Shown in pieces: positions 1 through 7,009 of a DNA stretch of 9,099 nucleotides. The translations under genes were made by a program, and so were the position numbers. Source of the stretch: Thiomicrorhabdus sp. (GTDB taxonomy: Bacteria > Pseudomonadota > Gammaproteobacteria > Thiomicrospirales > Thiomicrospiraceae); contig JAKITH010000039.1 in NCBI GenBank assembly GCA_021648185.1, positions 1 through 9,099 on the forward strand. The letters are read 5' to 3'. Under the pieces are notes generated by a model, which did no database searches, had not been told where the DNA came from, and worked only from the letters and a program-made list of their open reading frames with translations. Position 1 is the stretch's first letter, and the number at the start of each line of letters is the position of its first letter.

Positions 1-263
1 TTGGTTTTGGTCGAGGTGTGGGTGAAACGATGATTGTCTTAATGGCATCGGGTAATACACCGTTGATGGACGTGAATATTTTTGAAGGAATGCGAACGTT
101 ATCCGCCAACTTGGCGGTAGAGATGGCCGAAGCAGAGGTTTATAGTTCGCATTACCGAGTTCTATTCTTGTCTGGTTTAGCGCTGTTTGTCTTTACCTTC
201 TTCTTTAATACGTTAGCGGAAATTGTGCGTGAGCGCATGCGCCGTAAATACAGCTCACTGTAA
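1..263 (+). CDS. pstC: Phosphate ABC transporter permease PstC, C-terminal fragment
   Basis: This is the last 86 codons of a PstC inner-membrane permease. The first complete codon is at position 3, and the gene begins upstream of the window. The fragment opens with GFGRGVGETMIVLMASGNTP, the conserved segment that follows the cytoplasmic EAA loop in Pst permeases. PstA in this window has the paralogous AVARAAGEVAPLMLVG. A final membrane segment (about positions 165-215, VLFLSGLALFVFTFFFNTLA) is followed by a basic cytoplasmic tail ending RRKYSSL. PstC pairs with PstA to form the phosphate channel driven by PstB. The GTG at 18 is an internal valine, not a start. The stop codon at 261-263 overlaps the ribosome binding site of pstA, so the two genes are translationally close. 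Whether this PstC also carries a long N-terminal extension cannot be seen here. Confidence 0.95.
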   Translation, partial: GFGRGVGETMIVLMASGNTPLMDVNIFEGMRTLSANLAVEMAEAEVYSSHYRVLFLSGLALFVFTFFFNTLAEIVRERMRRKYSSL

Positions 264-274
264 GGAATATTGCG

Positions 275-1921
275 ATGAAAAATTGGTTTAATAAAGGTGA
301 GCATTGGATTTGGTTTAGTGCTTCAGCCGTCAGCGTGAGTGTGGTACTGGTCTTTGGTTTATTAGCGATGATTGCCTATAAGGGGTTGTTGCATTTTTGG
401 CCTCATAATGTGTATGACTATCCAGTGACACAGTCCAATGGTCAGATTGAGCAGGTGATTGGAGAGCTGCGAGATACCAAGCTTAAGTTGGTTGTTGATG
501 AAAATGACCCTGCCATTGTGCATGAAGTGCCTGATTATTTGATAAAAACGGGCAATAGAGATGTTTACGGAATTGACTTTAAGTGGGTTGGTTCAAGAGA
601 TGTTATTCAAAGCCAAGTTGTGCTAGCGGATAATATTACCGTAATTGAGCGTTACCAGTGGGGTAATGTTTACGGTTACTTGGACTCCCTTACTGTGAAT
701 GGTCAGGTCATTGCAACGGGTGAGGCCGTGAAAGGTGTATTGCAAGACTTGGCTGAGAAGGGTAATGCGCTTCATGAGGAAATTCATCATATTGAAAAAA
801 ATGTGATGGGGAGAATAAACTATCAAATTGAATCGTTACGTTTAGAACAAAAAAAGTTGGAGCTAGAAGGAGAGTATGATGCTCTAACGGCTGTCGATTT
901 TGAAGCACAAAGAGCGGTTTTAGATCAGGAGTTTGTTGATCTTCAGGCTTCAATGCAAAGCCTATATAAAAAAGCGGAGACGTTGGGTGAGGTGACGTTA
1001 ATCATTGCTGGCAATCAAAAGATTACCGTTAAAATAAAGCAAGTGGTGCGTTTTTGGCAGCCTAATAATATGCCATGGATTTCTAAGGTAGGCTTCTTTT
1101 TTGGCTCTATAGGAAATTTTTTAACCGATGATCCACGTGAAGCCAATACTGAGGGAGGGGTGTTTCCTGCTATAGTCGGTACGATCACAATGGTATTGTT
1201 AATGACCATTTTAGTGACCCCAATGGGAGTGTTGGCCGCTGTTTATATGTCAGAATACGCAAAAGAGGGGCCGGTTTTAAGACTGGTTCGAATCTCCATT
1301 AATAACTTGGCAGGGGTACCATCCATTGTCTTTGGTATTTTTGGATTGGGCTTTTTTGTCTATATATTGGGGGGCTCGATAGATGATCTGTTTTATGGGT
1401 ACGCCGCCCCTAATCCTGTTTTTGGAACGCCAGGATTATTATGGGCTTCTTTAACCATGGCACTGTTAACGTTGCCAGTCGTCATTGTGTCGACTCAAGA
1501 AGGCTTGTCTCGTATTCCACGATCGTTACGAGAAGGCGGTTTGGCATTGGGTGCAACGAAATTTGAAACGATTACTCGAATTGTATTACCAATGGCCACA
1601 CCTGCGATTATGACAGGACTGATTTTAGCGGTTGCTCGTGCCGCTGGAGAGGTGGCTCCTTTGATGTTGGTAGGGGTGGTAAAGTTGGCTCCTGCGCTTC
1701 CGATTGACTTTAATGCCCCTTTTATTCATTTAGAAAATAAGTTTATGCATTTAGGGTTTCATATCTATGATGTTGGCTTTCAGAGTCCAAATGTTGAAGC
1801 TTCTCAGCCATTAGTGTATGCAACGTCTTTATTGCTGGTGGTGATTATTGTGTCGTTGAATTTAAGTGCGATTATGATTCGAAATCGCTTAAGAGAGCGT
1901 TATAAGTCGCTAGGTAATTAA
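275..1921 (+). CDS. pstA: Phosphate ABC transporter permease PstA, long form with periplasmic coiled-coil insert
   Basis: This is the second inner-membrane permease of the Pst phosphate importer. At 548 residues it is far longer than E. coli PstA (about 296). One membrane helix lies at about 14-35, then a large presumably periplasmic region at about 36-290 with a heptad-rich charged stretch at about 165-235 that looks like a coiled coil. The canonical permease domain follows at about 296-540. It has several hydrophobic helices, the EAA-type coupling loop at about 416-440 (EGGLALGATKFETITRIVLP), and the conserved AGEVAPLML at 457-465. The C-terminus (RERYKSLGN) resembles that of PstC. The N-terminal extension matches what I know of long PstA proteins carrying a DUF3333-type domain; that family assignment is from memory. 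The start at 275 has AAGGA at 262-266, overlapping the pstC stop. Function as a phosphate permease is secure; the role of the insert is unknown. Confidence 0.95.
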   Translation: MKNWFNKGEHWIWFSASAVSVSVVLVFGLLAMIAYKGLLHFWPHNVYDYPVTQSNGQIEQVIGELRDTKLKLVVDENDPAIVHEVPDYLIKTGNRDVYGIDFKWVGSRDVIQSQVVLADNITVIERYQWGNVYGYLDSLTVNGQVIATGEAVKGVLQDLAEKGNALHEEIHHIEKNVMGRINYQIESLRLEQKKLELEGEYDALTAVDFEAQRAVLDQEFVDLQASMQSLYKKAETLGEVTLIIAGNQKITVKIKQVVRFWQPNNMPWISKVGFFFGSIGNFLTDDPREANTEGGVFPAIVGTITMVLLMTILVTPMGVLAAVYMSEYAKEGPVLRLVRISINNLAGVPSIVFGIFGLGFFVYILGGSIDDLFYGYAAPNPVFGTPGLLWASLTMALLTLPVVIVSTQEGLSRIPRSLREGGLALGATKFETITRIVLPMATPAIMTGLILAVARAAGEVAPLMLVGVVKLAPALPIDFNAPFIHLENKFMHLGFHIYDVGFQSPNVEASQPLVYATSLLLVVIIVSLNLSAIMIRNRLRERYKSLGN

Positions 1922-1949
1922 ATAAAATATTTAAGATTAAGGAACACTT

Positions 1950-2765
1950 ATGGCTGATTTTACAAGTTTATCAATGAACCGTTCTTCGGATAAATTGAAA
2001 CTAGAGAACGAAGAGATTGCAATAGAGGTTAAAGACTGGAATCTTTATTATGGCTCTAAACAGGCGTTAAATGGGGTAACCATGAAGTTGCCTAAAAATA
2101 GAGTGACGGCGTTTATAGGCCCTTCGGGTTGTGGTAAGTCGACCCTGCTACGGTGCTTTAACCGAATGAATGACCTGATCGATTCGGTGAAAGTGGACGG
2201 AGAGATTTTATTGCACGGTGAAGACGTATATTCAAAGTACATGGATGTGTCGGCGTTGCGTCGTCGTGTTGGCATGGTGTTTCAAAAGCCGAATCCATTC
2301 CCCAAAACTATTTTTGAAAATGTATGTTACGGGCTGAGATTGCAAAATGTTCGCGATAAACAAATTTTAAATGAAACGGTTGAGTGGGCGTTACGTGGTG
2401 CCAACCTTTGGGAAGAGGTGAAAGATCGTTTGGATGAAAATGCTTTGAGTTTATCTGGAGGACAGCAGCAGCGTTTGTGCATTGCCAGAGCCATTGCAAT
2501 TAAACCTGAAGTATTGTTGTTGGATGAGCCAACCTCCGCGCTGGATCCGATTTCAACGTTAGCGGTAGAAGAGCTAATTTTTGAATTGAAAAAAGAGTTT
2601 ACGATTCTTATCGTGACGCATAATATGCAACAAGCGGCACGCGTATCGGATTATACGGCCTTTATGTATATGGGGGATATGGTGGAGTACACCGATACCG
2701 ACACCTTATTTACGAACCCTAAATTAAAGCAAACAGAAGATTATATCTCAGGACGTTACGGTTAA
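1950..2765 (+). CDS. pstB: Phosphate import ATP-binding protein PstB
   Basis: This is the cytoplasmic ATPase that drives phosphate uptake through PstC-PstA. It has 271 residues, close to the usual 257-275. All ABC motifs are intact: Walker [10 protein letters not shown] at 57-65, Q-loop Q112 in VFQKPNPFP, signature LSGGQ at 168-172, Walker B VLLLDEP at 188-194, D-loop SALD at 196-199, and switch histidine H224 in IVTHN. The segments [15 protein letters not shown] and [11 protein letters not shown] are typical of PstB rather than other ABC ATPases. An N-terminal extension of about 25 residues precedes the conserved core. AAGGA at 1939-1943 sits 6 bases before the ATG. The gene follows pstA by 28 bases with no visible terminator. 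Besides transport, PstB in other bacteria takes part with PhoU in signalling phosphate status to PhoR. Confidence 0.97.
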   Translation: MADFTSLSMNRSSDKLKLENEEIAIEVKDWNLYYGSKQALNGVTMKLPKNRVTAFIGPSGCGKSTLLRCFNRMNDLIDSVKVDGEILLHGEDVYSKYMDVSALRRRVGMVFQKPNPFPKTIFENVCYGLRLQNVRDKQILNETVEWALRGANLWEEVKDRLDENALSLSGGQQQRLCIARAIAIKPEVLLLDEPTSALDPISTLAVEELIFELKKEFTILIVTHNMQQAARVSDYTAFMYMGDMVEYTDTDTLFTNPKLKQTEDYISGRYG

Positions 2766-2822
2766 GCGGGGGGGAGAGGAAACCCTTAATTTCGTGTTTA
2801 AAAGTACAATAGGAATTTAGTT

Positions 2823-3551
2823 ATGCAAAAAAAAGAGTTTAGTTCACATATATCAAATCAGTTAAATCGTAACTTAGAAGAGTTGTTTAACCATATTCTA
2901 GAAATGGGTGGCATGGTTGAAAATCAACTAGACATGGCGCTTTCTGCATTAGAAAATAGCGATATCAATGTCGCTAAAGAAGTACTGCGTTTTGATAAAG
3001 TAATCAACCAAGCGGAGATGGAAATTGATCGTTTGTGCATTCGTGTATTAGCACGCCAGCAACCCACGGCTTCTGATTTACGTTTAATTTTAGCGACGAT
3101 TCGAATTGCCATTGATTTAGAGCGAATGGGGGACGAGGTGTGCAAATTGGCCAAATTAGTCATTAAGTTCCATAAAAATGACCCTTCTTCGAGTGCCAAT
3201 TATGCTGGCTATGCAGAGCTGGTTGATATTACAACACGCTCACGTGAAATGTTAAAAGTCACCTTAAATGCATTTGCTCGTGTATCTTCTGAAGATGCGA
3301 TGTCTATTTTGGATCAGGAAGAGATCGTCGATCAGGTTTATGCCAAAGCATGTAAAGATGTGACGGAGCAGTTTAAGAAAAATCCTGAAAATGTAGAGAG
3401 TTTACTGGAAGTGATGACCGCTTTGCGAGCCAGTGAGCGTCTGTCGGATCATGCCTTAAATATTATGGAGAGCATTATTTACTTAGTACAAGGTAAAGAT
3501 GTACGTAATATGGATCAAGAGCGTTTAACCCAGTTCTTAGAAAAGCTATAA
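2823..3551 (+). CDS. phoU: Phosphate signalling regulator PhoU
   Basis: PhoU is a cytoplasmic, all-helical protein that couples the Pst transporter to PhoR and represses the Pho response when phosphate is plentiful. The length of 242 residues equals that of typical PhoU. The two homologous three-helix halves each carry the expected motif: ERMGDEV at 100-106 in the first half and ERLSDHA at 205-211 in the second. These acidic residues belong to the metal-binding clusters known in PhoU structures. RQQPTASDLRLIL at 79-91 is also characteristic. The ribosome binding site is AGGA at 2811-2814, 8 bases before the ATG. The 57-base gap after pstB contains a G-rich run but no convincing terminator, so cotranscription with pstB is likely, as in E. 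coli pstSCAB-phoU. Confidence 0.97.
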   Translation: MQKKEFSSHISNQLNRNLEELFNHILEMGGMVENQLDMALSALENSDINVAKEVLRFDKVINQAEMEIDRLCIRVLARQQPTASDLRLILATIRIAIDLERMGDEVCKLAKLVIKFHKNDPSSSANYAGYAELVDITTRSREMLKVTLNAFARVSSEDAMSILDQEEIVDQVYAKACKDVTEQFKKNPENVESLLEVMTALRASERLSDHALNIMESIIYLVQGKDVRNMDQERLTQFLEKL

Positions 3552-3562
3552 GGAGCATTGTT

Positions 3563-4255
3563 ATGCCTGCTGAGACCATTCTGATTGTAGAAGATGAAGC
3601 TGCGATTCGTGATATGTTAAATTTCACATTGTCTTCAGCGGGGTATAATGTGATTGAAGCCCAAAATGGCGAACAAGCTTGGAAGATGTTAAATGACAGC
3701 GTACCAGCTTGTATGTTGTTAGACTGGATGCTTCCTGGTGTGTCTGGTGTTAACTTAGTGGAGCGGATTAGAAAGCACGAACGTTTTGCTTCTATGCCAG
3801 TGATTATGTTAACCGCAAGGGGGGAGGAAAATGATCAAGTGCAGGGGTTTGAAGCAGGTGCCGATGACTATGTCATTAAACCATTTTCGCCCCGTGCTTT
3901 GGTTGCACGTATTAAAGCACTGCTTAGGCGAGAGCATTCCGAATCAAGCCCCGTTGAAGTTTTGGTTCAGGGGGACTTAAAGCTTGATTTAGGCAGTTAT
4001 CGTTTTACGATTGCTGGCCAAGAGGTTAAGCTGGGGCCGACCGAGTTTAAGCTTATGCAGTTTTTTATGAGTCGTCCAAATCGTGTGTTTAGTCGACTAC
4101 AGTTGTTAGACCGAGTATGGGGAGAGCAGGTAGTGGTTGAAGATCGAACAGTCGATGTGCATATTCGTCGCCTTAGAAAAATACTCGAAACAGTGCAACG
4201 TGCCGAGGTGATACAAACCGTACGCGGAGCAGGGTATCGTTTTTCGGTGGATTAA
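3563..4255 (+). CDS. phoB: Phosphate regulon response regulator PhoB
   Basis: PhoB is the OmpR/PhoB-family transcription factor that binds Pho boxes once phosphorylated by PhoR. It has 230 residues, like E. coli PhoB (229). The receiver domain is at about 4-122, with the acidic pair E10-D11, phosphoacceptor D54 in LLDWMLPG, T84 in MLTARGEE, and K106 in DDYVIKPFSP. The winged-helix DNA-binding domain at about 135-228 contains LGPTEFKLMQFFM, the recognition-helix segment VEDRTVDVHIRRLRK, and the wing TVRGAGYRFS. These are close to E. coli PhoB and distinguish it from other OmpR-family members. AAGGAG at 3550-3555 overlaps the phoU stop and precedes the ATG by 7 bases. The likely DNA target inside this window is the tandem Pho box before pstS. 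Confidence 0.97.
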   Translation: MPAETILIVEDEAAIRDMLNFTLSSAGYNVIEAQNGEQAWKMLNDSVPACMLLDWMLPGVSGVNLVERIRKHERFASMPVIMLTARGEENDQVQGFEAGADDYVIKPFSPRALVARIKALLRREHSESSPVEVLVQGDLKLDLGSYRFTIAGQEVKLGPTEFKLMQFFMSRPNRVFSRLQLLDRVWGEQVVVEDRTVDVHIRRLRKILETVQRAEVIQTVRGAGYRFSVD

Positions 4256-4264
4256 GGCATCTTT

Positions 4265-4287
4265 AACCCGATTCCTTAAAGGGGGTT
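4265..4287 (+). promoter_or_regulatory. Weak hairpin over the phoR ribosome binding site
   Basis: In the 35-base phoB-phoR gap, AACCC (4265-4269) can pair with GGGTT (4283-4287), and CCTT/AAGG at 4274-4282 forms a small inner stem. The G-run at 4281-4285, 5 bases before the phoR ATG, is the only Shine-Dalgarno-like sequence and would be partly paired. The following T-run is only five bases and the stem is short, so this is unlikely to be an efficient terminator. A mild lowering of phoR translation relative to phoB is an inference. Confidence 0.25.
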
Positions 4288-4290
4288 TTT

Positions 4291-5577
4291 ATGTCGAATA
4301 GCCCAGTACCTAAAGCCGTTTCACGCGAGCTAACGTGGATTGCCATTTCATTGGGAGGCTTTCTGTTCTTTGCTTGGTTAACTGGGCTTTGGATGACCGT
4401 TTTATTTGCTTATGTGGGTTTTTATTTTGCACGCCAAGTTTGGAGTCTTTATCGATTTGAAGCATGGTTGCGTGAGGAGCCACTTGCTGAGGCTCCTCAA
4501 TCAGGCTTTTGGCAAGAGCTGTGCTTTTTAGTTGCTCATAAACAGCGAGCTTTAGAAAAACGTGCCGATTTACAAAATAACAAGTCAGAACAATTTCATG
4601 CCGCTTCAATGGCCATTCCCATTGCCATTGTCTCTCTTACAAAAAATCATAAAATAGAATGGTTTAATGACGCTGCCCAAAAACTGCTTTCAATTAAGCG
4701 AAGTGATACTGGACGAAAGCTTGGGACGTTGGTCAGGCAACCGGACTTTATTAAATATTTAAAGCAAACCGATATTGAAAAACCGCTGTTTTTAGAGGGG
4801 TTTATGGGGCAATCCCGAACCTATCGTTGTGAAATTTTTGACTATCATCATGGGCATCGGCTACTGATGCTTGAGGACGTTCATGAACTGTATAATTTGG
4901 CGAAAATTCGTAAAGATTTTGTTGCGAATGCTTCTCATGAATTACGAACGCCTTTAACCGTGGTGAACGGTTATCTTGAAATGATGATTGATATGACCGA
5001 ACAAGTTCCCAAGTTTTGGGAGAAGCCTCTAGGCCAAATGCACCACCAATCTTTGCGAATGCAGGCGATTATTGAAGATTTGTTAACGCTCTCTAGAATT
5101 GAGTCGGATACCTTAATGAGTGCCAACAAAGAGGTTCAGGTGGATGAAGTGCTAAAAAATATCGAGGTGGATATCCGTTATCTTTATGAGGAAGAGTACG
5201 AGATTCACTTTTCAATTGAAGAGGGGTTGGCGCTAGAGGGACTAGAAGAGCCTTTAAAAAGTGTTTTTACAAACCTAATCTCAAATGCTTTTCGTTATAC
5301 CCCAAAAGGCGGTTGTGTCTCGGTTCGTTGGTATTCTGATGCGACAGGCAAGTATTTTGAAGTTGAGGATACGGGAATAGGCGTTCCAAACGAACTCTTA
5401 AGTCGCTTAACCGAGCGGTTTTATCGAGTGGACACCGCGCGTTCCCGAGAGAGTGGGGGGACTGGGTTAGGGTTGGCGATAGTAAAGCATGTGTTGGACA
5501 AACATGAATCGGAGCTTAAGGTACGGAGTCAGGTGGGTAAAGGCTCTGTTTTTAGTTGCCACTTTCAGCGGAGTTAA
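4291..5577 (+). CDS. phoR: Phosphate regulon sensor histidine kinase PhoR
   Basis: PhoR is the inner-membrane histidine kinase/phosphatase partner of PhoB. It has 428 residues (E. coli PhoR 431). Two closely spaced membrane helices lie at about 14-31 and 34-49 with almost no periplasmic loop, so it cannot sense phosphate outside directly. This matches the known model in which it reads the Pst-PhoU complex. A charged linker leads to a PAS domain at about 105-198 (AIPIAIVSLTKNHKIEWFND). The HisKA domain has H216 in the H-box NASHELRTPLTVVNGYLE. The ATPase domain has the N-box NLISNA (N332), G1 box DTGIG at 360-364, RFYRVD at 376-381 and G2 box GGTGLGLAI at 389-397. All catalytic motifs are intact. 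A G-rich element at 4281-4285 serves as the ribosome binding site. The gene directly follows phoB. Confidence 0.97.
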   Translation: MSNSPVPKAVSRELTWIAISLGGFLFFAWLTGLWMTVLFAYVGFYFARQVWSLYRFEAWLREEPLAEAPQSGFWQELCFLVAHKQRALEKRADLQNNKSEQFHAASMAIPIAIVSLTKNHKIEWFNDAAQKLLSIKRSDTGRKLGTLVRQPDFIKYLKQTDIEKPLFLEGFMGQSRTYRCEIFDYHHGHRLLMLEDVHELYNLAKIRKDFVANASHELRTPLTVVNGYLEMMIDMTEQVPKFWEKPLGQMHHQSLRMQAIIEDLLTLSRIESDTLMSANKEVQVDEVLKNIEVDIRYLYEEEYEIHFSIEEGLALEGLEEPLKSVFTNLISNAFRYTPKGGCVSVRWYSDATGKYFEVEDTGIGVPNELLSRLTERFYRVDTARSRESGGTGLGLAIVKHVLDKHESELKVRSQVGKGSVFSCHFQRS

Positions 5578-5605
5578 CTGGGCAACGGTTCTGGTAGAGA
5601 GTATG

Positions 5606-5645
5606 ACGTCATAAAGCTGTCATATTTGTGTCAAATTCCTGTTAT
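5606..5645 (+). promoter_or_regulatory. Tandem Pho boxes (PhoB binding sites) of the pstS promoter
   Basis: Four 7-base half-sites occur in phase at exact 11-base steps: ACGTCAT (5606-5612), CTGTCAT (5617-5623), GTGTCAA (5628-5634) and CTGTTAT (5639-5645), separated by the 4-base spacers AAAG, ATTT and ATTC. The known E. coli Pho box is two CTGTCAT-like repeats 11 bases apart with an AT-rich spacer, replacing the -35 element. This is therefore two adjacent boxes able to bind two PhoB dimers. The last half-site ends 10 bases before a -10-like hexamer, which is the expected PhoB activation geometry. Confidence 0.9.
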
Positions 5646-5655
5646 GAAGCGTTGC

Positions 5656-5661
5656 TAGAAT
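5656..5661 (+). promoter_or_regulatory. -10 element of the PhoB-dependent pstS promoter
   Basis: TAGAAT matches the sigma-70 -10 consensus TATAAT at five of six positions. It lies 10 bases after the last PhoB half-site, and no good -35 hexamer is present, as is usual for Pho promoters. Transcription would start near 5668, leaving a leader of about 95 bases before pstS. Confidence 0.7.
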
Positions 5662-5692
5662 AGAACTCGATTTAGCATGAAACCGTTTTTTA

Positions 5693-5732
5693 AAGAAGCG
5701 CTTCTTCAGAGAGCTTTCGTAGAAAGGTCTCT
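5693..5732 (+). other. Structured 5' leader of pstS mRNA (two potential hairpins)
   Basis: A perfect 14-base palindrome, AAGAAGCGCTTCTT (5693-5706), is followed at once by a longer hairpin. In the second, AGAGA (5708-5712) pairs with TCTCT (5728-5732) and CTTTC (5714-5718) with GAAAG (5722-5726), with one G-G mismatch and a three-base loop. An AT-rich stretch with the 12-base palindrome AATATTAATATT (5735-5746) follows, then the ribosome binding site. It lacks a proper T-run, so it is not a clear terminator. Possible roles are mRNA stabilisation or control of pstS translation; neither is shown by the sequence alone. Confidence 0.5.
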
Positions 5733-5762
5733 TTAATATTAATATTTATTTGGAGTATAGGA

Positions 5763-6734
5763 ATGAGAAATTCTAAACTGGTTATGGCGCTCGGAATTGC
5801 CGCAGCAACCATCGTAGCACCTACGTTGTCCAGTGCAAGCAGCACAGAGTTACCTGAGTATCAAAAAGTATCGGGTGTTTCAGGTCACTTATCTTCAGTG
5901 GGTTCGGATACGTTAGCGAACTTGATGACACTATGGGCCGAAGAGTTTAAACGTTACTATCCAAATGTAAATATTCAAATTCAAGCAGCAGGTTCTTCAA
6001 CGGCTCCGCCAGCTTTAACGGAAGGGACTTCAAGTATTGGGCCAATGAGCCGTAAAATGAAGTCGAAAGAGCTTTCTATGTTTGAAAAAAAGCATGGTTA
6101 TAAGCCAACCGCCATTGGTGTTGCCATTGATGCCTTAGCAGTTTATGTGCATAAAGATAACCCCATTGAAAAGTTGACCATTCCACAAGTGGATGCCATT
6201 TTTTCTTCTACCCGTAAGTGTGGTCTTAAAAATGATATTGCGACTTGGGGTGATGCGGGAGTTACAGGTAATTTGGCGAACAAAACTATTCAGATGTATG
6301 GTCGTAACTCTGTTTCAGGAACCTACGGTTTCTTTAAGAAGAAAGCCCTTTGTAAGGGGGATTATAAGTCTTCTGTGAATGAGCAACCCGGTTCTGCATC
6401 GGTGGTTCAATCGGTTTCAGCCTCTTTAAATGGAATTGGTTACTCAGGAATTGGTTATAAAACAGCGGGTGTTAAAATGCTGGCAATCGCCAAAAAATCG
6501 GGTGGCGAATATGTTAACGTTAATAAAGAAACAGCCATTAATGGAACCTATCCATTAGCGCGTATTTTATATGTTTACATTAATAAAGCGCCTAATAAAC
6601 CATTGAATCCAGTGGTTAAAGAGTTCTTAACGCTTGTGCTTTCAAAACAAGGTCAAGCGGGAGTTGAAAAAGATGGCTACATTCCACTGCCGACTAAAGT
6701 AGCGGATAAATATTTGAAGTTGCTTAATAAGTAG
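5763..6734 (+). CDS. pstS: Periplasmic phosphate-binding protein PstS
   Basis: PstS is the high-affinity substrate-binding protein that delivers phosphate to PstC-PstA. It has 323 residues. An N-terminal signal peptide (basic MRNSK, hydrophobic core at about 6-20) has a likely cleavage site after SSA at 23-25; no lipobox cysteine is present, so the protein should be soluble in the periplasm. Phosphate-contact segments of the family are visible: SVGSDT at 45-50, [11 protein letters not shown] at 75-85, the [14 protein letters not shown] strand at 121-134, and [11 protein letters not shown] at 181-191. Cys153 and Cys197 are the only cysteines and could form a disulfide after export. TGGAG at 5751-5755 precedes the ATG by 7 bases. 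The gene has its own PhoB-type promoter and is followed by a terminator, so it is probably expressed as a monocistronic unit at higher level than the transporter genes, though read-through from phoR is also possible. Confidence 0.97.
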   Translation: MRNSKLVMALGIAAATIVAPTLSSASSTELPEYQKVSGVSGHLSSVGSDTLANLMTLWAEEFKRYYPNVNIQIQAAGSSTAPPALTEGTSSIGPMSRKMKSKELSMFEKKHGYKPTAIGVAIDALAVYVHKDNPIEKLTIPQVDAIFSSTRKCGLKNDIATWGDAGVTGNLANKTIQMYGRNSVSGTYGFFKKKALCKGDYKSSVNEQPGSASVVQSVSASLNGIGYSGIGYKTAGVKMLAIAKKSGGEYVNVNKETAINGTYPLARILYVYINKAPNKPLNPVVKEFLTLVLSKQGQAGVEKDGYIPLPTKVADKYLKLLNK

Positions 6735-6759
6735 ACTGCTTCGTAACGTACTCTCCTAA

Positions 6760-6830
6760 GGAACCTCTGATTAAGTCTGGGTTGGTTTTATCCCCTAAAA
6801 AAACAATTCATGACTTGATCAGAGGCTTCC
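6760..6830. repeat. 71-base near-palindromic element with inverted ends (MITE-like)
   Basis: The left end GGAACCTCTGATTAAGTC (6760-6777) is matched by the reverse complement of the right end (6812-6830), GGAAGCCTCTGATCAAGTC, with one extra G and one T/C difference. The two ends are flanked by TAA (6757-6759 and 6831-6833). A longer 7-base direct repeat, TCCTAAG, lies at 6754-6760 and 6828-6834. The inner part also pairs in part: TTGGTTTTA against TAAAAAAACAA. This fits a miniature inverted-repeat element with a 3-base target duplication, as made by some IS5-family relatives, but the family is a guess. An ordinary 3' mRNA hairpin of pstS is the alternative. Confidence 0.5.
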
Positions 6831-6834
6831 TAAG

Positions 6835-6860
6835 AACCCCAGTTTATCTGGGGTTTTTTT
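6835..6860 (+). terminator. Rho-independent terminator after pstS
   Basis: AACCCCAG (6835-6842), a TTTAT loop and CTGGGGTT (6848-6855) form an 8-base-pair stem, and the sequence runs into seven T residues (6854-6860). It lies about 100 bases after the pstS stop, separated from it by the near-palindromic element. This ends the pst-pho block before miaB. Confidence 0.9.
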
Positions 6861-6939
6861 ATGCCTGTCATAAACACAAGGATCATAATCGTTTTGAGTA
6901 TAAAGGATTTGATTGGTTTTTTATTTGGGGGGAGGGGGC

Positions 6940-6987
6940 TAAAAATTAAGGTAAAAATTATGTTAAAATGCTCGCCCTTAATTTTTA
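6940..6987 (+). promoter_or_regulatory. Putative miaB promoter within a 12-base inverted repeat
   Basis: An extended -10, TGT followed by TAAAAT (6961-6969), lies 40 bases before the miaB ATG; no good -35 is present, which extended -10 promoters tolerate. It is enclosed by a perfect inverted repeat, TAAAAATTAAGG (6940-6951) and CCTTAATTTTTA (6976-6987). A further direct copy of TAAAAATTA is at 6952-6960. Transcription would begin near 6976, so the left arm is not transcribed and any role of the repeat would be at DNA level. A homopurine G-rich run (6927-6938) lies just upstream. No coding sequence is supported between 6735 and 7009. Confidence 0.45.
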
Positions 6988-7009
6988 ATTATTGCTACAC
7001 GGAAATACT

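Noticed and set aside
6865..6875. CTGTCATAAAC, a perfect single PhoB half-site upstream of miaB
   Set aside because: No matching half-site lies 11 bases before (T-run) or after (ACAAGGA), and it is about 95 bases from the putative -10, so it is not a functional Pho box by known geometry.
6927..6938. G-rich run (six G, A, five G) as a possible G-quadruplex
   Set aside because: It has only eleven G residues without four separated tracts of three, so it does not meet the usual quadruplex pattern.
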